DNA of 64,000 nt from Megaustenia siamemsis (GCA_032433765.1 JAVIAB010000047.1:18633011-18697010); one strand, 5' to 3'. Counted from the stretch's first letter, positions 36,301 to 44,949 are shown. A program made the numbers and translations. The notes: generated by a model from the sequence alone, not told the origin.

Positions 36301-38327
36301 TTTTAAAATTCATTTACATGTTTAATATTGTTCCACATGTTTTTATTGTTCATTGCGGTGAAGTCCTTTGTTTTTGTTGCTACCATTATTTCTGTCATTT
36401 TTTTACTAATAAACCTGAGTACTTTATTTTTGCTTTTCTTCTCAATGAAGTCTTACATTTTTTTGCAACTCATTTTCACTCTTAGCAATTAAGACTGTTT
36501 CATCAGCATATCTTAGATTATTTATATTACGACCTCCGATTGTTGTTCCAGGCATGCCACGTAGGAATCTTAAAATAATCTCACTATGCATATTAACAAA
36601 ATCTGGTGAGGCACACAACATTGCTTACACTCTGCTTTATTTGTTGAATCTTTCCCAATTGGTTTCCAGGTCTTGTTTGTTGATTTATGATATTAAGTTC
36701 ATGTTTGTTGTTTTATGATAGTAAGTTCCTGTGTGTTGATTTATGATATTAAGTTTCTCTTTGTTGATTTATGATATTAAGCTCATGTTTGTTGATTTAT
36801 GATATTAATTTCCTGTTTGTTGATTTGTGATATTAAGTTTTTGTTTGTTGATTTATGATATTACGTTCATGTTTGTTGATTTATGATATTAAGTTTCTGT
36901 TTGTTGATTTATGATATTAAGTTCCTGTTTGTTGATTTGTGATATTAAGTTCCTGTTTGTTGATTTATTATATTAAGTTCATGTTTGTTGATTTGTGATA
37001 TTAAGTTCATGTTTGTTGATTTATGATATTAAGTTCATGTTTGTTGATTTATGATATTAAGTTACTGTTTGTTGATTTGTGATATTAAGTTTCTCTTTGT
37101 TGATTTGTGATATTAAGTTCCTGTTTGTTGATTTGTGATATTAAGTTCATGTTTTTTGATTTATGATATTAAGTTCATGTTTGTTGATTTGTGATATTAA
37201 GTTCATGTTTGTTGATTTATGATATTAAGTTCATGTTTGTTGATTTATGATATTAAGTTCATGTTTGTTGATTTGTGATATTAAATTCCTGTTTGTTGAT
37301 TTATGATATTAAGTTACTGTTTGTTGATTTGTGATATTAAATTCCTGTTTGTTGATTTGTGATATTAAGTTCATGTTTGTTGATTTGTGATATTAAGTTT
37401 CTGTTTGTTGATTTATGATATTAATTCCTGTTTGTTGATTTGTGATATAAAGTTCCTGTTTGTTGATTTATGATAAAAAGTTCCTGTTTGTTGATTTATG
37501 ATATAAAGTTCCTGTTTGTTGATTTATGATATAAAGTTCCTGTTTGTTGATTTATGATAAAAAGTTCCTGTTTGTTGATTTATGATATTAAGTTCCTGTT
37601 TGTTGATTTGTGGCATTAAGTTTCTCTTAGTTGATTTGTTGTATTTAGTTTCTGTTTGTTGATTCATGATATTATGATCTTATTTTGCTAGTACATGTAT
37701 TTTACAAATTATTATTGAACGATTCGTGTACTCACCATAAACTTGAAGTCCGCAATAACCTGCACTTTGTTTTCGTAAACACATTCAAATTGTGTTTCAT
37801 TAACTCTGCTCCCCATAATGTTCAGCCACATTGTTTTCACATTTCCATTGTTTAAGATAGTTTCCTTGTATATTGATGGCGCATGAAGATCAGTACAGAC
37901 GTCTTTCACAAAATCACAAGTTGAAAGCTTGATTTTAGCACTTCCACTCGACACCTGCCAGATGACATTTGTTTCGTTGCTTGGAGCAGCGCAAATAAGG
38001 CTTGTGGGTTTGGATTTTTCAACGGTCACAGTGCAGCCTTTAATTAATTAAAAAAAGGAACATTTAAAAAACGATAAATTAGTTCAAATGAAAAGAAGTG
38101 TTCAACTTATGAACAAAATAATAAACATAAAAGATAATAACCCATATTTTTTTGAAGTAATCTATGTAATTGTTTTTTTTTTTATTATGACTACCATACT
38201 CTTTCCTTTTTTTTTCTCTCTCTCTCTTTATCTCTGTCTGTGTGTCCAGAGTTACAAAATACTTACCCATGCATTCTGTAATCATGAAGATTAATGTAAC
38301 AGCAAACAAGGCTAGAACATATGCCAT
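18224..38327 (-). CDS. Gene A: secreted, probably GPI-anchored Ig-like protein (6 exons, complete)
   Basis: Spliced CDS: 38327-38267, 38037-37736, 25394-25190, 22365-22144, 20109-20026 and 18327-18224. These sum to 978 nt, coding 325 aa plus a stop. Every junction is GT-AG and the frame closes; phases are 1, 0, 1, 1, 1. Residues 1-20 form a hydrophobic signal peptide. Ig-like module 1 (about 22-120) has Cys36, Trp47 and Cys106, and sequons at Asn41 and Asn100. A middle module (about 122-189) has Cys134 and Cys151. Ig-like module 3 (191-291) has Cys220/222, Trp236, the E-strand TLTV and the F-strand EYTC (Cys271). The tail 303-325 is hydrophobic and ends in SSA with no basic cytoplasmic stretch, so a GPI signal is likelier than a transmembrane segment. 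Phase-1 introns and Ig spacing indicate the immunoglobulin superfamily. I do not recognise the family; surface recognition, adhesion or immunity is inference. A paralogue lies to the right. Intron 2 (12.3 kb) is filled with transposons. Confidence 0.75.
18826..19105. mobile_element. Possible non-autonomous hAT remnant
   Basis: The left end GATGGTGTCCAAATGGTGGC and right end GGTGGCCACCACTG are roughly inverted and of the type seen in hAT elements (CAGTGGTG...). No 8-bp TSD found. In gene A intron 5. Confidence 0.35.
19180..19530. repeat. Gene A intron 5 block shared with gene B intron 5
   Basis: Aligns with 55200-55476 (GTGTTCCGAATGAA, ACACCCTCC, CTCTTAACATGAACAA, TTGAAATCAC). In gene B the PLE pair is inserted at the end of this block. 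Confidence 0.6.
19646..19890 (+). mobile_element. Element X, 3' part
   Basis: TTGTTTACGATGAATGATAA through GTGATACCGGGGCCTTCCAT and AACCAAAG. In gene A intron 5. Confidence 0.65.
20026..20109 (-). CDS. Gene A exon 5 (Ig-like module 3, F and G strands)
   Basis: 84 nt, phase 1 at both ends, acceptor CAACGCAG and donor GTAAGT. It encodes PNQEYTCKPITPL followed by a linker. The DxxxYxC pattern supplies the second canonical Ig cysteine. Too short to detect as a free reading frame; found by matching the paralogous exon at 60532-60618. Confidence 0.72.
20130..21090. other. Intron 4 of gene A, mostly unassigned
   Basis: No gene recognised. AATATCTTGCGTAATATTTTT-like units repeat loosely at 20975-21085. 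Confidence 0.4.
21098..21192 (-). mobile_element. LINE L-b, extreme 3' end
   Basis: ATC tail then GTGTCATACCGGTTGACTTT and CTTCCACAATCTTCTATCTA, as at 7021 and 53950. Confidence 0.6.
21281..21592. repeat. 50-bp tandem array, about six copies
   Basis: Unit GGGACAACACGAAACGTTTC plus TGGGGCTTAGTAGGCCTTCA plus GCTAAAACAA. The first unit is diverged, the others nearly identical. On the minus strand each unit carries CTGAAGGCCTACTAAGCC and GAAACG, resembling the PLE hairpin motif. In gene A intron 4. Confidence 0.85.
21955..22070 (+). repeat. Dispersed repeat R, copy 2
   Basis: Near-identical to 130-235. Lies in gene A intron 4, about 75 bp from exon 4. Confidence 0.5.
22144..22365 (-). CDS. Gene A exon 4 (Ig-like module 3, strands A to E)
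   Basis: 222 nt, phase 1 to phase 1, acceptor TTTCGCAG and donor GTACAG. It begins LPEIVVYK, typical of an Ig A-strand, then TATCKCEL (B-strand Cys220/222), ARWFTK (Trp236) and STLTVS (E-strand). The closing YTC motif is in exon 5, so an intron splits the domain. The counterpart in gene B is the partial exon at 63863-64000. Confidence 0.75.
22380..23220. other. Intron 3 of gene A, unassigned part
   Basis: AT-rich, no coding or repeat recognised. Confidence 0.35.
23222..23552 (-). mobile_element. SINE-3
   Basis: The minus strand begins GGAGCCTCGGTAGCCTAGTT (A-box-like) and has CCGTGTTCGATACGC (B-box-like). The 3' part reads ACTTCTGGATAGGCGGCC-type sequence, also in the plus-strand copy at 62261-62527. 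tRNA-derived SINE. Confidence 0.62.
23554..23701. repeat. 37-bp tandem repeat, four copies
   Basis: Unit CGAACAATGCCACCAGCCAT TACATATACACAGAAAC at 23554, 23591, 23628 and 23665. It abuts the 5' (tRNA-like) end of SINE-3. Confidence 0.92.
23745..24045 (+). mobile_element. LINE 3' remnant (L-e-like) and repeat R
   Basis: AAGGCCGGCCATGGTTGATAG and ATATCCCCCACATCAGCGCT resemble the L-e C-terminus; 23955-24045 resembles repeat R. Heavily decayed. Confidence 0.4.
24050..24780. other. Intron 3 of gene A, unassigned part
   Basis: AT-rich, no coding or repeat recognised. Confidence 0.3.
24789..25134. mobile_element. Non-autonomous hAT-like element
   Basis: Left end CAGCGCTTCTCAAACTATGG, right end complementary to CAAGTGGTTCTAAA; internal GTCCGCGA words occur near both ends. 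About 346 bp, too short to code. No clear 8-bp TSD. It ends 55 bp beyond gene A exon 3. Confidence 0.5.
25190..25394 (-). CDS. Gene A exon 3 (middle cysteine-containing module)
   Basis: 205 nt with a good pyrimidine-rich acceptor ending TTCAATCAG, entered in phase 0. It encodes 68 residues including CSLEPYGSG and YKATCRFRVP. I chose donor GTGAGG at 25189-25184 because it gives phase 1, matching exon 4; reading through instead meets a stop about 65 nt later. The module is shorter than a standard Ig domain and lacks the tryptophan, so it may be a degenerate Ig or another beta module. Confidence 0.65.
25545..27560 (-). pseudogene. LINE L-e polyprotein (RT and C-terminus), broken
   Basis: Reading down the minus strand: WKEYFEDLLN and EIEEVIKYAPRNKAPGIDNI, then RGISLLSHVGKLYAKILEKR (another frame), IAFIDQEKAFDRVNREQLWE (motif A), GVRQGCVLSYP (motif B), KLLFADDQALIHETIEDLQE (motif C, FADD intact), FKYLGSLVTND, FIPTLCYQCQTWTLDARTIR, TEMKCVRRMTG, QMQWFGHVTKQKE and PRKRWVGGILEALGNI, ending KLYLPSTLKGK. 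Several frameshifts; endonuclease not seen. In gene A intron 2, beginning about 150 bp from exon 3. Confidence 0.72.
27565..27912 (+). mobile_element. LINE fragment L-b
   Basis: KYLGTMISSHRRCTTEIKSR, VHRCYIEPVHTYRSESWTV and RVPWTDKKA: L-b post-RT region. It abuts the 5' side of L-e in opposite orientation. Confidence 0.62.
27915..28560. other. Unassigned
   Basis: Possible LINE debris; nothing definite. Confidence 0.3.
28570..28850 (+). mobile_element. LINE fragment L-f, C-terminus
   Basis: QGKRQRGRSNNSWRRQIEAE and MGKTMTNFKIMARNRRD match the common C-terminal LINE pattern (GKRxRGRPxxxWRRxIExE). It runs into the pentanucleotide repeat. Confidence 0.55.
28852..29397. repeat. Pentanucleotide microsatellite (TATAT family)
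   Basis: TATAT, then a block of ATATC units (28890-29010), ATGTC units (29010-29045), then TATAT again. Frames repeating ILYY or SYHI are artefacts. Confidence 0.95.
29399..30049 (+). mobile_element. Element X, longest copy (about 650 bp)
   Basis: Begins AAGATGGCGCGG, a 5' end style common to LINE 5' UTRs, and ends CCTTCCATAACCATAACCAT with about four CCATAA-type units. No RT frame inside, so it may be a LINE 5' UTR fused to its 3' UTR, a non-autonomous derivative, or a SINE. It lies between two TATAT tracts, so it probably inserted into one. Confidence 0.62.
30050..30336. repeat. Pentanucleotide microsatellite
   Basis: TATAT units with TATGT blocks at both edges. Confidence 0.95.
30337..32395 (+). 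pseudogene. LINE L-a, longest copy: RT to 3' end, frameshifted
   Basis: Plus-strand segments in three frames: ERWTEYIKDLYNDE, RREEVEDALRNMKADKAP (about 30895), IFIALPKKSGAIECDD, CFIDYTKAFDKVKHQEI (RT motif A, about 31310), GVRQGCVLSPDLFN (motif B, about 31490), NNLRYADDTVLIDKSENELQ (motif C, YADD intact, about 31600), SKKTEVMATTKK, a TAA at about 31810, YLGTLLTSDGRCTKDVRC, YGWESWTIGQQTRKSLESVE, LPWTAKKSNENVL and FFGHVMRREQLEYIVTTGK. It ends near TACTTGATGATTATG. 5'-truncated (no endonuclease), with about four frame breaks. Confidence 0.75.
32625..33740 (+). pseudogene. PLE RT (partial) plus GIY-YIG polyprotein, copy 1
   Basis: Starts inside RT at motif C, FMYRRYIDDCIG, with both catalytic Asp intact. 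It continues SVSFLDISVSLG to HLLLDFFR, a TGA stop at 33025, then shifts frame near 33118 into VVLALTYHPHHYAVIR. Then follow VAFRRDRNLRDFLVRG, a Cys cluster (CNSRVCKTC, FTCISRNIIYAIICKRC) and the GIY-YIG nuclease LTYIGQSGRRIGDRCREH, ending LTPRGMNVILSL and a stop. A different PLE subfamily from the pair at 55.5-59.7 kb. Located in gene A intron 2. Confidence 0.75.
34040..34640. repeat. Pyrimidine-rich minisatellite in PLE tail
   Basis: Repeated CTCCCTCCTCCTTCCTCTCC followed by ATTTCTTTCCCCGGTTA-like segments, irregular unit length of about 40-60 bp, all pyrimidine on the plus strand. Confidence 0.6.
35268..35294 (+). other. Hairpin motif resembling a hammerhead ribozyme core (PLE end)
   Basis: Plus strand reads CTGAAGA, then GGCT-ACT-AGCC able to form a small stem, then GAAACGTC. 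CUGANGA plus GAAAC are the conserved hammerhead core boxes, and PLE terminal repeats are known to carry hammerhead motifs. An unpaired A next to stem II and unverified stems I and III make this tentative. Confidence 0.4.
35730..36650 (-). mobile_element. LINE fragment L-a, degraded
   Basis: ATCATCATC tail at 35731, then complements of the L-a 3' end (AAAATGATGATTGTTTCTTC near 35947) and of NNLRYADDTVL (about 36505). Many indels. Confidence 0.62.
36670..37675. repeat. 28-bp minisatellite, about 36 copies
   Basis: Unit TTTGTTGATTTATGATATTA plus AGTTCCTG, with TTTGTG/TTTATG and CATG/CCTG variants and rare short units. In gene A intron 2, ending about 60 bp from the exon 2 donor. Confidence 0.93.
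37736..38037 (-). CDS. Gene A exon 2 (Ig-like module 1)
   Basis: 302 nt, entered in phase 1 after an AG at 38039-38038 and left in phase 0 at donor GTGAGT. It encodes 100 residues with a B-strand LICAAP (Cys36), a C-strand VIWQ (Trp47), two extra cysteines (61 and 68) that may form a loop disulfide, and an F-strand QFECVY (Cys106). Sequons NET occur twice. The 28-bp minisatellite begins about 60 nt downstream of its donor. Confidence 0.75.
38267..38327 (-). CDS. Gene A exon 1 (start codon, signal peptide)
   Basis: The exon opens at ATG 38327 and encodes 20 residues rich in Ala, Val, Leu, Phe and Ile, ending ITECM, plus the first base of a glycine codon. The donor GTAAGT occupies 38266-38261. 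Intron 1 is only 229 bp. A TATA-like box lies about 190 bp upstream. Confidence 0.75.
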
Positions 38328-38516
38328 CTTTACCCTCCAATAGCTTTCCTCTAATCTAATTCAGTATTTGATAGAGATCCCTTAGTTATCGAACATCAAC
38401 TGTCGAATTATCAAATTAGTTCTCGTTTTATGTAATTGCAAAATAAATGTGCAAATTGTACATAAACATCGGAACCGTATACACGAATTGGCAATATAAT
38501 GGCGTTCTATCTATTG

Positions 38517-38524
38517 TATTTATA
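38517..38524 (-). promoter_or_regulatory. TATA-like box of gene A
   Basis: The minus strand reads TATAAATA about 190 bp upstream of the start codon. This would place transcription start near 38490 and give a 5' UTR of roughly 160 nt. Position and sequence are suggestive only; a non-coding first exon cannot be excluded. Confidence 0.4.
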
Positions 38525-38714
38525 CTAAAAGAACCAGGAAGTAGACTATATGTTAGAACTCATATTATGCACTCGATTTAAACAACGGGATCTGTGTAAA
38601 CAATATAATATTACGATGTGAGGTCGAAGAATAGACGAGCATTATTATTCATATCAAGGTTACTTGACGCCAAGGAGTCACATAGCAACAGGACGTAACC
38701 GTAGGTTATTAATA

Positions 38715-40380
38715 TTATATTGCGTTACATTACATTATATTGTAGTATTATATCGTATTATATTATATCGTATTATATCGTATTATATTATATCGTATTA
38801 TATCGTATTATATTATATCGTATTATATTATATCGTATTATATTATATCGTATTATATCGTATGATATTATATCGTATTATATTATATTGTATTATATCG
38901 TATTATATCGTATTATATTATATCGTATTATATCGTATTATATTATATCGTATTATATTATATCGTATTATATCGTATTATATTATATCGCATCATATTA
39001 TATCGTATTATATCGTATTATATTATATCGTATTATATTATATCGTATTATATTATAGCGTATAATATAGTATTATATTATATCGTATTATATTATATCG
39101 TATTATATTATATCGTATTATATTATATCGTATTATATTATATCATATTATATCGTATTATATTATATCGTATTATATTATATCGTATTATATTATATCG
39201 TATTATATCGTATTATATTATATCGTATTATATTATATTATATTATATTATATTATATTATATTATATTATATTATATTATATTATATTATATTATATAT
39301 ATATTATATTATATTATATTATATTATATTATATTATATTATATTATATTATACTATATTATGTTATATTATATTATGTTATGTTATATTATATTATATT
39401 ATGTTATATTATATTATGTTATGTTATATTATATTATGTTATATTATATTATATTATATTATGTTATGTTATATTATGTTATATTATATTATATTATATT
39501 ATATTATATTATATTATATTATATTATATTATATTATATTATATTATATTATATTATATTATATTATATTATATTATGTTATATTATATTATATTATATT
39601 ATGTTATGTTATATTATATTATGTTATGTTATGTTATGTTATATTATATTATATTATATTATATTATATTATATTATATTATATTATATTATATTATATT
39701 ATATTATATTATATTATATTATATTATATTATATTATATTATATTATATTATATTATATTATATTATATTATATTATATTATATTATATTATATTATATT
39801 ATATTATATATATTATATTATATTGTATTGTATTGTATGTATTGTATTGTATTGTATTGTATTGTATTGTATTGTATTGTATTGTATTGTATTGTATTGT
39901 ATTGTATTGTATTGTATTGTATTGTATTGTATTGTATTAAATTATATTATATTATATTATATTATATTATATTATATTATATTATATTATATTATATTAT
40001 ATTATATTATATTATATTATATTATATTATATTATATTATATTATATTATATTATATTATATTGTATTATATTATATTGTATTATATTATATTATATTAT
40101 ATTATATTATATTATATTATATTATATTATATTATATATTATATTATATTATATTATATTATATTATATTATATTATATTATATTATATTATATTATATT
40201 ATATTATATTATATTATATTATATTATATTATATTATATTATATTATATTATATTATATTATATTATATTATATATTATATTATATTATATTATATTATA
40301 TTATATTATATTATATTATATTATATTATATTATATTATTATATTACATTATATTATATTATTATATTATATTATATCTG
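38715..40380. repeat. 1.7-kb pentanucleotide array
   Basis: TATTA-type units with sub-blocks: TATCG-rich (38750-39230), pure TATAT (39230-39360), TATGT-mixed (39360-39640), TATTG (39825-39935) and pure TATAT to 40380. It begins about 390 bp upstream of the gene A start codon, on the promoter side. No gene; the long ILYY frames are artefacts. Confidence 0.95.
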
Positions 40381-40404
40381 AGAGATGTCAAAGCTTGAGA
40401 CTTT

Positions 40405-40405
<1 letters not shown>

Positions 40406-40468
<63 letters not shown>

Positions 40469-40485
40469 TATATATATATATAAAA
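40406..40485. repeat. (AT)n microsatellite
   Basis: About 80 bp of AT dinucleotides with few interruptions. Confidence 0.9.
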
Positions 40486-41600
40486 TAAATAATATTATGA
40501 TATATTATATAACAAAATCTTTTTTTTTTGCATTTGATTGACGTTTATCGCTCACAATATACCACGACCGAAGCAACAGAAAATGAAAACACAGATTGCA
40601 ACAATATCACTGTCTCCTGTTAAAAATGGAACTGTTCACTGTATCTCCACAAAATCAGATTTATCAGATCGGATATTGGATATATAATTTTGACTGATGT
40701 AAAGAGGTTTGAAGAGAAAAAAAACTGAAAGTAAAATAATTGCTGGGTGAATGTGTGACGAAGGAGGTGGGTGACTGACAGTATTTCTTGGGGGGAAACT
40801 GTTTTAACTCACCGAACCGAGAGTCGGTTCTAGTACCATTCGTCTGCTTCTTCCTTTGTTTCAGTCGATTGCAGGATGATCAAACAGAAAAAAAGGATTG
40901 ATCGGGAATGACAGGAAGTCGACGTTAAACTAACTACTAGAGTGTTCCGAGTGTTAAACATAGGTCTACTTGTACGATTATTCTTCTTTGATTTACCTCA
41001 AATGTTTCCACCAATAGTTATACTTGGTGGTTGGTTGGTTGCGTTCACCCGATGACTAAAGTATTCTAGAATATCGTAGTAGCCTAGAATATTCCTCTTC
41101 ATTATGCGCCCTTACAAGGACGTAGTGGACGTGTCTGCGTTGTGTTGTGGTTTGCAGTATAACTGTTATATTTGCGCCTTTCGACCCAACACATCCGACT
41201 TCCGCACGACATTTTTGATTACCAGGTTGTCTTTCCAGACTAGACAGGTTAGTCTGTTACCGGAGGCACTACGAAGAGGTGGATCAGGGTCTGGATGGTT
41301 CTGGTTCACCGATCCTGGTGCAAGCCATCAGCTGTGGGTCATTGACAACTTCCAGCTTTGGTGCTGGTAGACGCGCCTTCGCCTTCAATAATTATACTTT
41401 ACTTTAAACAAACTACTAGGAAATATTTGAGTTAGCTTTATCCACGGTAGAAGTTAATGTAACACATTTTTAATCAATTTTACCCAGGACATTTTGCTCA
41501 ATGGAACCTGATTTTTTTTTTATCCGCGGCCACCTTATTGACCATTCCTGGGATAGATCATCATTTTCCCGTTTGACTAAACAAGGCTCAGAGTGCACTC
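40486..41600. other. Unassigned
   Basis: A plus-strand frame of 88 codons at 41104-41370 has no recognised domain. No repeat recognised. Confidence 0.3.
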
Positions 41601-41604
41601 ATGT

Positions 41605-42650
41605 CAAGTAAGAAAGGAAAGAGGAAATTGACGACTTTGAGGTAGATATCATAACGCGGGAGATATCTAAAATATTTGCTACAGCTGTTACTGTTGCTCT
41701 CAGGAAATTGAAATTAATATTGCATGCAGACTGCATTTGAAATTTCTTAAAGTAATCCGTGAAAAATTGTGTGAGCGCCGAATTCACTTTCAGGAAAACT
41801 GTGGGCAGCAGGAATATTATTTGTGAAAAAAAAACTATATTTGATTGCTGCACTAAGCTAATACCTTAAGCAGATCCGTGTGCGGCGGAGTTAAAGCTAT
41901 GATATTGGGCAAATATTTGGACGAATCATGGGTCAATACACACCACATCTATGCTAAAGAATAGCAATCAGTAGACGTGAACCGTAAAGAACAATTCCCA
42001 GCAGCAGAAACCAGTGCATCATACTAACCCTTGCTGGAAGCTGTGAAAACGGCATTTCCATGATGCTCGGTCTTATTTTTCAATTAAGAAGTACCGACGG
42101 TAGGGACTACCACACAGAAATATATGGACACATTTACAGGCATTAGTTGGAAAACGATCTTCTTCTAATTCTGAATAGACCTTCATTGCTAGTAATGAAT
42201 AATGTATCCTATCACAACGTTATGTCAGCGGAAGACAAAGTACCAACTGCATCAAATACAAAACATGATATATAGGACATGGCTTGCTAAGGAAACTGTC
42301 AAATTCGACGACACATATTTAAAACCCGAGTCGTTGTAGCTTGTGAAGAATCCAAATAAGAAATAGGTGTTTCATATTCACATCTTCATTAGAGAATATG
42401 ACCACACTCCCTGGCATTCCATGCGCACCTCAATCGGATTGAGCTTGTGTGGGCTAAAGTCAAAGGACAGTTGCAGAACAGAACAGGACATTTAAAATGT
42501 TTGATGTTGAAGATCTGACATGTGAGTCCCTCTCAAGAATAGACATTCAGTTCTGGAAGAAGTATGTTGTACATGTGCTTCGGGTGGGAGACGAGTACTG
42601 GCAACGATTTCAATTTGTCCCGCCATTAACGATTATCAAGGTCTTGTAAT
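41605..42650 (+). pseudogene. Decayed DD83E-type transposase (T3)
   Basis: Plus-strand translation in shifting frames matches T1 and T2 along their length: REISKIF and TVALRKLKL (about 41650-41710), SRNIICEK (41805-41835), LDESWVNTHH (about 41915), SYLKPE-like TYLKPES (about 42315), HLN-IEL remnants (about 42420), and FWKKYVVHVL then EYWQRF before a stop near 42648. Many stops and frameshifts are present. No inverted ends were found. Confidence 0.6.
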
Positions 42651-42654
42651 CGGT

Positions 42655-43053
42655 AGATATGGAATTATGAAAACAATATGTTGTTGACATACTGAATAAT
42701 AGCCTGGGAAAATTACGCGTATGATGAGCAAATGGTTACGTGTACGCATAATGGAAACAAATATATTTCCATATCAAAATGCGTCTCCCAATATTTAATT
42801 TGGGGTAACCGAAGGTCAAGACTAACTGTAGCAAATTGGAATCAGCAATGTTTGCGATTACACATAACGGGCAACACACACAATTACTTGGTCTATAAAA
42901 GTATTATATATAGATACGCCTCTGGAAAGAACTCAATTGGAAATTAACATGATTACCGTATTCTAAAATTTGAATCAACGAATTTGCAATGGTCCTAAAA
43001 CAATAAAGGAATTAGCCGATGTGCAAAATCGGATGTATCTGTTGAATAAAGAT
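42655..43053. other. Unassigned flank between T3 and T2
   Basis: May include the decayed 3' end of T3; nothing definite. Confidence 0.3.
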
Positions 43054-43329
43054 TATAGTCCGTTCAGATTCGTTTGCCGAGATGTTATGATTTATAATTC
43101 AAAAAGTTCTTGATGATTTCACATGATTTTTGGCATACGGTGTTAAAATGTCCATGTCACGAGAACATATGTGTTACTCGATGTCTAGCTATAACGGTTT
43201 TCTTAAAGCGGCGAATTCCTTTGATCTTTGCCCATGTAACTATTATTTTGACCCTAATCAAAATGTTTTACAGTAATCTAGTGCAACGATGACCCATAGG
43301 CGTGTCCATAAAATTTTACTTGGTGGCAA

Positions 43330-43565
43330 GTATACAAATTTTAAATTATATATAGAACTTTTGTTCGTAGAGTCAATTTGATATAGTTCCATGCTCTTGG
43401 TGTGAGTTTCCCAAATGTTGTCGCTGCCTTTCAAATACGTACATTTATTTCCTCATCTAAGGAAAGTGTGGCTGTAATAGTGGATCCAAGATAGCGGAAC
43501 TTCTGTACTGACTCAAGCAGGCTTCCATTCAAAGTAATGGTTGTTGGTTTGCTTATAACATATTT
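43330..43565 (-). mobile_element. LINE fragment (L-h) nested in transposon T2
   Basis: Minus-strand translation gives KFRYLGSTITATLSLDEEIN then KAATTFGKLTPRAWN, the conserved post-RT region of LINE polyproteins. It has no counterpart in T1, so it was inserted or captured between the T2 transposase stop and its terminal repeat. Confidence 0.55.
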
Positions 43566-43665
43566 TTGATTGCTTGGGTGGTCTTGAACAATAAACTGTT
43601 TAACAAATCAACTAGGAAATTTTGCAAATCAAACTATTTATCTGTAGACTTAATCAGAGTAATGA

Positions 43666-44949
43666 TCATTCAGAATCAGACGAGTCAAATAGGTCGATTA
43701 CTGCTTTCAGCTGAACAAACAACAAACCATCCTTTTTCCAATATTCCTCTTCTTGTCGTAACACATGATCCTCACATTTTACCCAGTAGTCTTTATTTAT
43801 ATTTGATAGAGCCTGATTTGTAAGTGTCTCAACATCGCATAATTTGAAAGTTTTATTTGTATATGCTACGTGTCCTTTAACTTTTGCCCAAACTAGTTCT
43901 ATAGGATTTAAGTGTGCATGATATGGAGGTAGTCTCAAACATCTATGGCCATGTTCTTGAATTAACTTGTCTATTTTAAATATCTTTGTACGTTGTGTCT
44001 GTTTTACAAGGCTAAGCAATTCGGGTTTCAAGTAGCTGTCGTTAACTTGTATGTGTTCTTTTATGAGCCACGTTTTGATTGCATCTTTTGTACTTGATGA
44101 TGTTGGGATTCTATCTTCTACGTTAACTACGTTATGGTATGAAGCATTGTCCATTATCAGACAAGAAGGTCGATCTAATATTGGAAGGATACTTTTCTCG
44201 ATCCAGTCTTTAAATATGTGCCCATTCATTTCGGAGTGGTAGTCTCTATTGTCTATGGATTTTGAAATGAAAACGAGATGAGCATTCTGCAACAACCCAT
44301 TATGTCGGCTACCTGCATGTGCAACTATCAAACGTTGCCCTTTACTGCTTGGTACTGATCTTTTAATACTTCCATCTGCTAACTGCCATTCCTTTTCATT
44401 TGTATGATGAGCGTTGATCCAAGTTTCATCTAAATAAACAATATCATAATCATTTTCGCGCATTTCCTTCACTTCACGTAAATACTTGCTTCTAAGAGCT
44501 ACTAGATGTGGCTTCTCACAAATAATGTTTTTTCCACCAGCATACTTTCTAAAGGGGAAGCCTGCACTTCTTAATATTTTCCATAATGAAGTTTTTGATA
44601 TTTCAATGTCGTTGTTAGTTTTCAGCCAAAGCTTCAACTTTCTAAGTGTCACTTCTTCGTTTATATCAAACATTCGACAGATTTCTCTTTTTACTAGGTC
44701 CTTATCAAAACTGTCTAACGTTTCTTTCCTTCCTTGCTTTCTTGCATTTGTTGGCAATAAATATCCGCTTCCTTTAACTATTCGATCAAATGAACGTTTA
44801 CACAAACCTAAAATATGCATTGTTCTCTTCTCAGGGTTTGATAAAGAACAATAAAGATGTCCCTTTTTACGCTCTCTGCAGAAGTATTGATAAATCTTTA
44901 TAGCAATGTTATGCTCAGTAAAATATTTTGCCTTTATATTCATTCTCAC
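43666..44949 (-). CDS. DDE transposase (Tc1/mariner-related, DD83E), T2
   Basis: 427 aa from an ATG. The N-terminal about 150 residues are helix-rich and should hold the DNA-binding HTH modules. The catalytic triad is visible: Asp174 in VYLDETW, Asp267 in CLIMDNASYH and Glu351 in HLNPIELVWAKVKG. The last two are separated by 83 residues, against 34 to 41 in common Tc1/mariner groups. A Lys/Ser-rich insert (TSSSTKDAIKTWL through RTKIFKIDK) accounts for the extra length. The C-terminus is acidic (DSSDSE). It cuts and pastes the element at TA sites. No stop or frameshift and all three catalytic residues suggest recent activity. It resembles the DD82E group called Sailor as I recall it; that is a family guess from spacing. 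Confidence 0.8.
   Translation of the reverse strand: MRMNIKAKYFTEHNIAIKIYQYFCRERKKGHLYCSLSNPEKRTMHILGLCKRSFDRIVKGSGYLLPTNARKQGRKETLDSFDKDLVKREICRMFDINEEVTLRKLKLWLKTNNDIEISKTSLWKILRSAGFPFRKYAGGKNIICEKPHLVALRSKYLREVKEMRENDYDIVYLDETWINAHHTNEKEWQLADGSIKRSVPSSKGQRLIVAHAGSRHNGLLQNAHLVFISKSIDNRDYHSEMNGHIFKDWIEKSILPILDRPSCLIMDNASYHNVVNVEDRIPTSSSTKDAIKTWLIKEHIQVNDSYLKPELLSLVKQTQRTKIFKIDKLIQEHGHRCLRLPPYHAHLNPIELVWAKVKGHVAYTNKTFKLCDVETLTNQALSNINKDYWVKCEDHVLRQEEEYWKKDGLLFVQLKAVIDLFDSSDSE

Noticed and set aside
36670..37675. CRISPR-like array
   Set aside because: Units are contiguous 28-mers without unique spacers, in an animal intron; a minisatellite.
39361..40541. Long Tyr/Ile/Leu frames (345-386 codons)
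   Set aside because: Pure pentanucleotide microsatellite; the repeat lacks stops in several frames by chance.
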